This document shows positions 1 to 4,994 of a DNA stretch of 11,595 nucleotides, one piece after another. Source of the stretch: Thermoleophilia bacterium (GTDB lineage: Bacteria; Actinomycetota; Thermoleophilia; Gaiellales; Gaiellaceae); the NCBI GenBank assembly GCA_014534415.1, contig JACVRM010000060.1:1-11595 (forward strand), written 5' to 3'. Positions within the stretch are counted from its first letter, which is position 1, and each line of letters begins with the position of its first letter. The position numbers and the translations under genes were made by a program. Below the pieces are notes generated by a model. That model did not search any database and was not told the origin of the DNA. It saw nothing but the letters and a program-made list of their open reading frames with translations.

Positions 1-511
1 ACCAGGTCGCGTACGTCGAGAACTTGTAGCCGCGGCGCCAGTCGAATTTCTCGACGGCGCGAATCAGCCCGAGCGTCCCCTCCTGGATGAGATCCAGGAA
101 GGGAAGGCCCTGGTTGCGGTAGTTCTTGGCGATCGAGACGACCAGGCGCAGGTTCGACTGGATCATGCGCTGCTTCGCCTGCATGTCGCCGCGCTCGACG
201 CGCTTGGAGAGCTCCACTTCCTGGGCGGCCGTCAGAAGCGGATGGCGGCCGGCCTCGCGCAGGAAGAGCTGGAGCGCGTCGGTCGTCGTCTCCGGCGTCG
301 CGGGCGGCGGTGGCTCCGGCTCGCCCTCGACGACCTCGATGCCCCGCTGCTCGAGCTCACGGTGCAGCGCGTCGACCTCGAGAGGCTCCAGCTCGTGCGC
401 CTCGATGAGGTCGGCAACTTCAGCGGAGCGCACGGAGCCCGTTTGCTCCGCGGCTTCGATCAATTGCTGGACCGGTTCGGTGGAGAGGACGCTCTCGGTC
501 GCAATCGTCAC
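1..511 (-). CDS. RpoD-type sigma-70 factor, N-terminal part (runs off left edge)
   Basis: RNA polymerase sigma factor that would direct core polymerase to -10/-35 promoters. The 170 visible codons start at GTG 511 (AAGAGAG lies about 8 bases upstream). Residues ~9-60 resemble sigma region 1.1 (alternating acidic helices ending GIEVVEG), followed by a Pro/Thr linker (~62-75). Region 1.2 follows (DALQLFLREAGRHPLLT) and then regions 2.1-2.3, with SNLRLVVSIAKNY, FLDLIQEGTLGLIRAVEKFDW and YKFSTYATW at the window edge. These are near-identical to the core-binding and -10 melting segments of primary sigma factors. The short spacer before region 1.2 means it lacks the long N-terminal extension of many actinobacterial primary sigmas. 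It could therefore be the housekeeping sigma or a close paralogue; regions 3 and 4 lie outside the window. Family assignment is secure, the primary role is not. Confidence 0.95.
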   Translation of the reverse strand, partial: MTIATESVLSTEPVQQLIEAAEQTGSVRSAEVADLIEAHELEPLEVDALHRELEQRGIEVVEGEPEPPPPATPETTTDALQLFLREAGRHPLLTAAQEVELSKRVERGDMQAKQRMIQSNLRLVVSIAKNYRNQGLPFLDLIQEGTLGLIRAVEKFDWRRGYKFSTYATW

Positions 512-864
512 GGGACGACTCTCTTTTCCGCGTGGCAGGCAGTCTCAAACGCAAGGCGGTCCGGGCTCCGCGTGCCACGCACGATAAGACACGTTATGTC
601 AAGTTGGCAGGAGAGGCCGACCGGTCGTCGTTTCCCCCGCGCGGGCGTCCTCGGTCGGACACGTCCCTTTCAAACGAAACCGCAGCGAAACGTCCACAGC
701 CGGCCACCGTGGACGATGCGCGGGGACTGTCCCCGGCGAGTGGCCGCGCGAGACGTGCCCTCTGTGACGAGAGCGCGACGATGCATGCACACGCTTCGGC
801 AGCGCTGTGGAAATGTTGAAGAATGCAGTTTCTGCAATTTGCGCATTTTTCGTGTGCGGCGGCC
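512..864. other. Gene-free stretch upstream of the sigma factor
   Basis: No open frame here has convincing protein character. It contains a perfect 15-base palindrome at 721-735 and a minus-strand TTGACA (602-597) with no good -10 at normal spacing. An AT-richer patch lies at about 820-860, with the inverted repeat TGCAG/CTGCA around TTT. The sigma-gene promoter is presumably in this stretch, but I cannot place it. Confidence 0.5.
721..735. repeat. 15-base perfect palindrome (operator- or REP-like)
   Basis: CGGGGAC-T-GTCCCCG reads the same on both strands apart from the central base. A one-base loop is too tight for an RNA hairpin of the full arms, so a DNA-binding site or a dispersed palindromic repeat unit fits better than a terminator. 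It lies 210 bp upstream of the sigma start. Function is unknown. Confidence 0.4.
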
Positions 865-892
865 TTGATCCACTCACACGATGCGTTAGGTT
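865..892 (+). promoter_or_regulatory. Candidate sigma-70 promoter for the small RNA
   Basis: TTGATC (865-870) and TAGGTT (887-892) are separated by 16 bases. The -10 box fits TANNNT and the -35 shares TTGA with the consensus. Transcription would start near 899, just before the 5' arm of the terminal stem of the putative RNA at 901. The match is moderate by itself; its value comes from its position relative to the structure and T-tract downstream. Confidence 0.45.
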
Positions 893-898
893 GCCGCT

Positions 899-1011
899 TG
901 CGCCGAGCACGGAGCGCGACTAGGACGAAGCCCCGCCGGGCGGCTGTAGGCGGAAGCCGAAAGTCACTCGGTGAGGTGGACGAAAGCGCGACCGGCTCGG
1001 CGAATTTTTTT
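899..1011 (+). ncRNA. Candidate structured small RNA with intrinsic terminator
   Basis: Sequence shows: CGCCGAGC (901-908) pairs perfectly with GCTCGGCG (995-1002), followed by AA and seven T's (1005-1011), rare in DNA this GC-rich. The helix continues inward after a bulged A909 with CGG 910-912/CCG 992-994, and after a small internal loop with GCGC 914-917/986-989. Inside are a hairpin TCAC-TCG-GTGA (964-974) and alternative pairings CCGCC 933-937/GGCGG 949-953 and CGGC 941-944/GCCG 956-959, which together could form a pseudoknot. GGACGAA occurs twice (923-929 and 978-984). I see no SRP GGAAGG core, tRNA T-arm, tmRNA end, RNase P conserved regions or riboswitch core that I know. The small protein gene at 1079 appears to have its own -10 box, favouring an independent RNA over a 5' leader. 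Confidence 0.5.
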
Positions 1012-1066
1012 GGTCCAGGTCGGACGGGTTCATCGGCAAGGGGCTCTCGGGCTGGCGCGCAGGCGC

Positions 1067-1072
1067 TAGCCT
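1067..1072 (+). promoter_or_regulatory. -10 box for leaderless transcription of the 1079 gene
   Basis: TAGCCT ends six bases before GTG 1079, which places the expected transcription start at or next to the start codon. No Shine-Dalgarno sequence precedes the GTG. The same geometry occurs upstream of the genes starting at 8062 (minus) and 8278 (plus). Confidence 0.45.
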
Positions 1073-1078
1073 GCGCGG

Positions 1079-1300
1079 GTGCATCTCCGCCCGCCGAGCA
1101 TCGACCACGGCCTCCAGTCGTTTCTCTGGGCGCTCTTCTTCGGCGTCTTCATGTGGCTCGGGATGGCCGCGATCGGAATCTCACCTGCGACAGCGTTCAT
1201 TTTCGGGGCGCTGGCGGGCGGCGCCGTGTTCCTGTTCGTGCGCCGCTTCGGCGAGACGCAGCGCGGTCAGGCGACGAGCTCACGCACGCGCATGCGGTGA
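1079..1300 (+). CDS. Small two-helix membrane protein, unknown function
   Basis: A 73-residue protein. A short polar N-terminus (HLRPPSIDHGLQ) precedes a hydrophobic segment at about residues 13-33 (FLWALFFGVFMWLGMAAIGI) and a second at about 36-54 (PATAFIFGALAGGAVFLFV). It ends in a basic/polar tail (RRFGETQRGQ...RTRMR). A two-helix hairpin with both ends in the cytoplasm is likely from the positive charges at the C-terminus. GTG 1079 is chosen because of the TAGCCT box six bases upstream. The last 34 bases overlap the 3' end of the convergent minus-strand ORF at 1267-1476. I do not recognise a family. The clean hydrophobic pattern makes it more convincing than other short frames nearby. Confidence 0.65.
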   Translation: MHLRPPSIDHGLQSFLWALFFGVFMWLGMAAIGISPATAFIFGALAGGAVFLFVRRFGETQRGQATSSRTRMR

Positions 1301-1476
1301 TCGCCCGCCAGCGCTGAGACGAGCCGGTCGGCGAGCGTCCCTCCGAGCGCCCGTTCGAGCCGCTCGCGGCCGGTCGGGCCCGGCGGACCCTGGAGCCAGG
1401 CGAGTGCCGCGCAGTCGGCGAGCAACCGCGAGGCGGCACGCTCTCCGATGTAGATGTCGGGGGCGACGAGCGTCAT
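1267..1476 (-). CDS. Small soluble protein, unknown function
   Basis: A 69-residue frame from ATG 1476 (GGAG lies only two bases before the ATG). It begins MTLVAPDIYIGERAASRLL and continues with a mixed helical composition (LADCAALAWL, ERLERALGGTLADRLVSALAG), ending RMRVRELVA. The amino-acid balance is like that of a real soluble protein rather than the Arg/Pro-rich shadow frames. It lies downstream of, and in the same orientation as, the membrane protein ending at 1528, and its 3' end overlaps the convergent gene at 1079-1300 by 34 bases. No family recognised. It may be non-coding, since overlapping convergent ends are unusual. Confidence 0.45.
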   Translation of the reverse strand: MTLVAPDIYIGERAASRLLADCAALAWLQGPPGPTGRERLERALGGTLADRLVSALAGDHRMRVRELVA

Positions 1477-1477
1477 T

Positions 1478-1494
1478 GCTCCGGATATCGGAGC
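1478..1494. repeat. Inverted repeat just upstream of the 1476 start
   Basis: GCTCCG and CGGAGC flank a five-base GATAT spacer, directly before the ATG of the small minus-strand gene and overlapping its possible ribosome-binding site. A protein or a hairpin here could block translation. A six-base perfect repeat can also occur by chance in GC-rich DNA. Confidence 0.3.
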
Positions 1495-1511
1495 GGCGCG
1501 GCGTGGCCCAA

Positions 1512-1527
1512 TCCCTGGCTGGAGGGA
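1512..1527 (-). terminator. Weak hairpin right after the 1528 stop codon
   Basis: TCCCT and AGGGA (five pairs, six-base loop) lie directly 3' of the TAG stop of the four-helix membrane protein. There is no U-tract. It may mark the end of that transcript but is short. Confidence 0.25.
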
Positions 1528-2118
1528 CTAGCCGTGCGCGTCCGGATCCTCGACGACGGTCGGCTGCTCGCGAGCCGCGCGCTCCCGTTCCTCGTATGGC
1601 CGGGCGTAGCCTGCTCCAGCCATCGGCGGCGCCTCGACAGGCTCCTCGACGACGGCCGCCCCGGTACGCGGCCCGGTCGTGTCGAACGTCAGCCCGAAGA
1701 GCAGTCCGACGCCGAATGCCGCGACGGGTGCGACTCCGCCGAGCTCCTCGATCGTCCCGTCGATGCCCAGATCGTCCGACCAGTTGCGAATCCGCTCCGC
1801 AAACTCGTTGTCGCCCGGCTGATGGAAGCCGAGCAGCCAGAGGCCGATGATCGCGGCCGGGACGAAGCCGAGCAGGAAAACGCTCAGCGAGATTCGTGGC
1901 CAGCCCCACTTCGTCCACCCACCGAGCAGCTGTGACAGTGCAACCACGAAGCCCGCCGCTGCGAGCAGCCCCATGAACGTCCAGTACTCGCCGTCCGACT
2001 CCCCGTACGCCGCGCCGGCTCCGTCGAGCGGCTCTATGACCTGGACCGCCAGCCAGAGGAGCAGCACCACGACCGCCACACCGAGCAGCGTGATCGTTGC
2101 GCGCGTCAACCCGTACAT
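1528..2118 (-). CDS. Four-helix integral membrane protein, unknown function
   Basis: A 196-residue protein with hydrophobic segments at about residues 8-28 (ITLLGVAVVVLLLWLAVQVI), 46-66 (FMGLLAAAGFVVALSQLLGG), 75-97 (ISLSVFLLGFVPAAIIGLWL) and 127-146 (VAPVAAFGVGLLFGLTFD). Between helices 3 and 4 is a charged loop (FAERIRNWSDDLGIDGTIEEL). The last ~50 residues are a polar Pro/Glu/Arg-rich tail, probably cytoplasmic. ATG 2118 follows a strong GAGGTGAGG ribosome-binding site; a GTG one codon earlier overlaps that site. It lies 44 bases downstream of the Cys-rich protein gene on the same strand, so the two may be co-transcribed. I recognise no family, and no catalytic motif is visible. Confidence 0.85.
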   Translation of the reverse strand: MYGLTRATITLLGVAVVVLLLWLAVQVIEPLDGAGAAYGESDGEYWTFMGLLAAAGFVVALSQLLGGWTKWGWPRISLSVFLLGFVPAAIIGLWLLGFHQPGDNEFAERIRNWSDDLGIDGTIEELGGVAPVAAFGVGLLFGLTFDTTGPRTGAAVVEEPVEAPPMAGAGYARPYEERERAAREQPTVVEDPDAHG

Positions 2119-2165
2119 CACCTCACCTCGCTCTCCCCGCGACCCTTACCCGAGCTGCCGGGGAG

Positions 2166-2765
2166 CTAATCGAGCCCCAGGCGGCGCGCATCGAAGCATG
2201 CCGAGTAGAGCTCGGCGCGGAACTCCTCGAGTGCCCGCTCGGCATCGTCGGCGAACACGTGCCGCACCACGCCGATCTGCCGGTCGTTGTGGAATGGAAC
2301 ATCGACGTGCTCTCGCGAGACGAGGTTCACCGAGAGCTTCGCGCACGCGGGGCAGCGGACGGCCAGGCCTAGACGGCGGTCGCCCGGCGCGAGCAGGAAG
2401 AACGACGACGGGAACACGGGGCGCGGCTGCTCCTCCGGGTAGCAGAAGAAGCTCCAGGGCCACTCTCCCGCCTCGATGCGCCGCGCGGCGAGCTCGCCGA
2501 GTTCCCGCGCAACGTCGTCGAGGCGGGCGGTCATCAGGTTGAGAAACGTGCCTACGGCCAGTCCGAGCGGCGCCCAGTCGAGCTCGTCGTGCGATACGAG
2601 CCCGACGTGCTCGTCACCGCACCCGCACGCGAACGTGACGCGATAGAGCGCCGGGTGGGCCGCGCCGGGCAGCCGCTCGACACGCCGAAACGCCGAGAGC
2701 GTGACGCGAGCTTCGCCGTGCGCGGGACAAGCGAACGAGTAGCGAGTCGTCAACGCGTCGTACAT
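2166..2765 (-). CDS. Cys-rich protein with zinc-ribbon-like knuckles, unknown function
   Basis: A 199-residue soluble protein with paired metal-ligand-like motifs: CPAH at 13-16 and CGCGDEH at 47-53 in the N-terminal half, and C108 with CPAC at 138-141 in the C-terminal half. Each half also has a related stretch after its second Cys pair (GLVSHDELD at 55-63, NLVSREHVD at 147-155), suggesting an internal duplication of a zinc-ribbon fold. Between them is a helical segment (74-100) and an aromatic patch (EWPWSFFCYPEEQPRPVFPSSFF spans 101-123). ATG 2765 is preceded by AGGAAG; the frame stays open upstream but loses protein character. It follows apt after a 120-base gap that holds a strong hairpin, so it probably has its own promoter. 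A metal site is inferred; the role is unknown. Confidence 0.8.
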   Translation of the reverse strand: MYDALTTRYSFACPAHGEARVTLSAFRRVERLPGAAHPALYRVTFACGCGDEHVGLVSHDELDWAPLGLAVGTFLNLMTARLDDVARELGELAARRIEAGEWPWSFFCYPEEQPRPVFPSSFFLLAPGDRRLGLAVRCPACAKLSVNLVSREHVDVPFHNDRQIGVVRHVFADDAERALEEFRAELYSACFDARRLGLD

Positions 2766-2855
2766 CTTCCTAGTTGTAATCGGCGGACCCGACGTCGCGC
2801 CATAGCGCGCGCTGCGTGAGCGTCGCGCCGAGCGTTGCCGAGGACCGAGCGCGCG

Positions 2856-2882
2856 CACGGGGGAAACACGGTTTCCCTCGTG
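2856..2882 (-). terminator. Hairpin terminator 3' of apt
   Basis: Arms CACG+GGGAAA (2856-2859, 2861-2866) and TTTCCC+CGTG (2872-2877, 2879-2882) enclose a five-base loop, with one G/T position between the two stem parts. The hairpin begins three bases beyond the apt TAG stop. There is no U-tract, as is common for GC-rich genomes. It likely ends or attenuates the operon running from the phosphatidyltransferase to apt. Confidence 0.5.
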
Positions 2883-2885
2883 TTA

Positions 2886-3410
2886 CTAGTACTGGATCAG
2901 CGAATGCAGGTCGTAGCGCTCGAGCCGCTCGCGCCCGCCCAGGAAGGTCAGCTCGATGATGAACGCCACCCCGGCGACCTCGCCGCCCAGCCGCTCGACG
3001 AGCCCCGCGATCGCCTCGACCGTCCCCCCCGTCGCCAGCACGTCGTCGTGAATGACGACGCGCGCACCGTGCACCAGGGAGTCCGCGTGTACCTCGAGGG
3101 CGTTCTGCCCATACTCGAGCGCGTACGTCGCGCTCACCACCTCCGGCGGGAGCTTCCCCGGGCGCCTTGCAGGCACGAAGCCGCAGCCAATCCGGTGCGC
3201 GATCGCCGCGCCGAGCCAGAAGCCGCGGGCCTCGGCGCCGAGGATCACGTCCGGCTCCTTGGCCCCGCACCACTCCGCCAGCCGTCGCACTGTCTCGGCG
3301 AGCGCCGCCGGATCGCGCATCAGCGGGCTGATGTCCCGGAAGATGACCCCCTGCTGGGGCCAGTCGGGAACGTCTCTGACCTTGGCCTTCAGATCGGCGA
3401 CTGCGCTCAT
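2886..3410 (-). CDS. apt: Adenine phosphoribosyltransferase
   Basis: Purine-salvage enzyme that makes AMP and pyrophosphate from adenine and PRPP in the cytoplasm. The 174-residue length is normal for Apt. Visible motifs: VPDWPQQGVIFRDISPLM at 14-31, EARGFWLG at 60-67 (base-binding segment), and the PRPP loop VIHDDVLATGGT at 119-130 with the acidic pair D122-D123. H121 stands where most Apt proteins have a Val or Leu. ATG 3410 overlaps the stop of the MerR gene as ATGA, and no clear Shine-Dalgarno site is seen, so translational coupling is likely. It is the last gene before the hairpin at 2856-2882. In many bacteria apt sits next to relA; here it follows an FHA/MerR regulatory pair. Confidence 0.96.
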   Translation of the reverse strand: MSAVADLKAKVRDVPDWPQQGVIFRDISPLMRDPAALAETVRRLAEWCGAKEPDVILGAEARGFWLGAAIAHRIGCGFVPARRPGKLPPEVVSATYALEYGQNALEVHADSLVHGARVVIHDDVLATGGTVEAIAGLVERLGGEVAGVAFIIELTFLGGRERLERYDLHSLIQY

Positions 3411-4105
3411 ATCGCCGACAATCGTCGCACGGCACGCCAGAACAGAGCGCCGGACAGCCGCTGTGACAGCTCTCCGAGCGACTGGAGATCGTCCAGCGCA
3501 CGCTGGCGGCGCTCGACATTCCGGGAACGCAGGCCGGGCGCCGCCAGCTGGCCGAGCAGCCCCGCCTCGCGGTCCGCGGCCGAGCGGAACAGCCGCAGAT
3601 GCCGCGGCGACAGCCCGTAGCGGCGGAGTGCCGCGCACGTAGATGCGATGTCTGCGTCACCCTCGGCGTACGTCTTCACACCGTGGTCCGAGCGTGGCTC
3701 GAGCAGACCGAAGCTTTCCAGCTCGCGAACGAGCTCCAGCGTGACCCCCGCGCGGCGACACAACTCGTCGAGCTCGATCTCCTCGTCGCGCTCGCCGAGC
3801 GCCGGTGGACGGCGCCGCTTTCGGTCCGAAGCCACGGTCGTGGGCGAGGCGAGCTCCTGACGGATGACCCGCAGCGGCAAGAACTCGTCCCGCTGGAGCC
3901 GGAGGATCGTACGCAGCCGCTCGAGGTCGTCCTCGCCGAAGAGGCGGTACCCGCCCTGCGTTCGTCGCGGCGCGAGCAGGCCCTGGTCCTCCAGGTAGCG
4001 GATCTTCGAGATCGAGACGTCGGGAAACTCATCCTGAAGCGCGCGGCAGACCGCTCCGATCGTCAGGCGGGCCTCGTGGCGGGCAGCCGGCGCGGCGGAG
4101 CTCAC
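3407..4105 (-). CDS. ftsR: MerR-family regulator of the FtsR type
   Basis: DNA-binding regulator of 232 residues. Residues ~13-85 form a MerR winged helix with the FtsR-like pattern LTIGAVCRALQDEFPDVSIS, KIRYLEDQGLLAPRRT and GGYRLF, then LERLRTILRLQRDEFLPLRVIRQEL. After a basic linker (~90-105), a second helical domain contains YGLSPRHLRLFRSAADRE, which matches from memory the mycobacterial Rv1828/corynebacterial FtsR family, known to activate ftsZ. GTG 4105 overlaps the stop of the FHA gene (GTGA), and the same pairing garA-ftsR is known in Actinobacteria. The 3' end overlaps apt by four bases. The family call is strong; control of ftsZ in this organism is inferred from homologues. Confidence 0.88.
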   Translation of the reverse strand: MSSAAPAARHEARLTIGAVCRALQDEFPDVSISKIRYLEDQGLLAPRRTQGGYRLFGEDDLERLRTILRLQRDEFLPLRVIRQELASPTTVASDRKRRRPPALGERDEEIELDELCRRAGVTLELVRELESFGLLEPRSDHGVKTYAEGDADIASTCAALRRYGLSPRHLRLFRSAADREAGLLGQLAAPGLRSRNVERRQRALDDLQSLGELSQRLSGALFWRAVRRLSAI

Positions 4106-4566
4106 GTCGAGAGGAAGCTCAGCCGGTACTTGCCGATCTGCACCTCGTCGCCGTGCTCGAGCTCGGCAGTGTCGATCCGCCGGCGGTTGACGAACGTGCC
4201 GTTGAGGCTGCCCTGGTCCTCGATGATGAACCGCGCGCCCTGCCGGACGAGCACGGCGTGGCGCCGCGACACGGTCACGTCGTCGAGGAAGATGTCGCAA
4301 TCCGGCGAGCGCCCGATCAGCGTCCGCTCGCCGGCGGGCAGGAAGTGCTCGCCCGCGCGGCCACCGCCCGAGCGCACGACGAGCGCCGGCCCCTCCAAAC
4401 CGAGCTCCGGAAGCGGCGTCTCGGCGGCCGAGGACGTCTCGTCGACCGTGTACGTCATCGTGATGTCGGACTCTTCCGCCTTGACCAGCATCGAGCCGCA
4501 GCGCGCGCAGTAGTTCGCCGACATCGGGTTCTGGAATCCGCACTCGGGACAGTAGACGTGACTCAC
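4102..4566 (-). CDS. garA: Zinc-ribbon plus FHA protein, GarA/OdhI type
   Basis: Phosphopeptide-binding regulator of 154 residues. In relatives, unphosphorylated GarA/OdhI inhibits 2-oxoglutarate dehydrogenase and, in mycobacteria, acts on glutamate enzymes; a Ser/Thr kinase releases this by phosphorylating an N-terminal threonine motif that folds onto the protein's own FHA domain. Here residues 6-23 form a four-cysteine zinc ribbon (CPEC...CARC: C6, C9, C20, C23), absent from GarA as I know it. Then comes TYTVDETSS (38-46), which aligns with the GarA ETTS kinase site but with one Thr. The FHA domain spans ~61-152 with GRSPDCDIFLDD (85-96), TVSRRH (98-103), GSLNGT (119-124) and HGDEVQIGKYRL. 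GTG 4566 has GGGGTGA upstream. It precedes ftsR with a 4-base overlap. Confidence 0.88.
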   Translation of the reverse strand: MSHVYCPECGFQNPMSANYCARCGSMLVKAEESDITMTYTVDETSSAAETPLPELGLEGPALVVRSGGGRAGEHFLPAGERTLIGRSPDCDIFLDDVTVSRRHAVLVRQGARFIIEDQGSLNGTFVNRRRIDTAELEHGDEVQIGKYRLSFLST

Positions 4567-4648
4567 GCGCTCACCCCCGCGCCGACCTCTCCTGCCGGTC
4601 GAACGCCGGCTGCGCGGTCCGACGGGCGCACGCTCGTCCAGATTGGCG

Positions 4649-4915
4649 TCACGACGCCTCTTCGTCGACGGGCGGCGCCGTCTTCGACGCCAGCACCTCG
4701 GTCAGCCGCTGGACGTCCACCTCACTGATCGGACTCTCCCCCGCTCCGACGGAGCGTTGCAGGCGCGCAACGAGCTCCGCGCGGAGGATGTCGATCTTTC
4801 CGTGCAGGATCCTGCGGCGGTACGAGACCTCGCTCTCCTCGCGGACGAGCTCGCGGATCAGATCCTTGAGTTCCTGGTCGGACAGCGAGGCGAGGTCGGG
4901 GAGCGGTTGATCCAC
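4649..4915 (-). CDS. rsiG: RsiG-like c-di-GMP-binding anti-sigma factor (single motif)
   Basis: RsiG in Streptomyces holds the sporulation/motility-type sigma factor WhiG inactive while bound to c-di-GMP through helices bearing E(X)3S(X)2R(X)3Q(X)3D. This 88-residue protein has that spacing once: E27, S31, R34, H38, D42, with His in the Gln position. It also has the RsiG-like leader LSDQELKDLIRELVREE and a helix running on to ~55 (DILRAELVARLQR). A single-motif, short form fits the homodimeric RsiG described in early-branching Actinobacteria such as Rubrobacter. GTG 4915 is chosen for the AAAGG site six bases upstream; a TTG 21 codons earlier is possible but gives an un-RsiG-like Cys-rich start. 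It lies 79 bases after the nucleotidyltransferase gene. No WhiG-type sigma is in the window. Confidence 0.75.
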   Translation of the reverse strand: MDQPLPDLASLSDQELKDLIRELVREESEVSYRRRILHGKIDILRAELVARLQRSVGAGESPISEVDVQRLTEVLASKTAPPVDEEAS

Positions 4916-4994
4916 TGAGAGCCTTTCGATCGGCGGGACGGTGGACGGATTCAAGCAGCAGGCGACCGGAAGGGTCAACCTCAGCTTGAGACTA

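Noticed and set aside
581..602. Minus-strand TTGACA (602-597) and TATCGT (586-581) as the sigma-gene promoter
   Set aside because: Only ten bases separate the boxes, too short for a sigma-70 promoter, and no TANNNT lies at 16-18 bases from the TTGACA.
899..1011. Small SRP RNA, tRNA, tmRNA or known riboswitch as identity of the structured region
   Set aside because: I could not find the GGAAGG/AGCA SRP core, a T-arm with CCA end, or any riboswitch consensus that I know.
4594..4610. GCCGG/CCGGC hairpin between rsiG and garA
   Set aside because: Five-base stem only, no U-tract, and overlapping spacing consistent with chance in GC-rich DNA.
4973..4978. TTGACC as -35 of an rsiG-specific promoter
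   Set aside because: The only partner near 18 bases is TTGAAT, which lacks the key second-position A; too weak to list as a feature.
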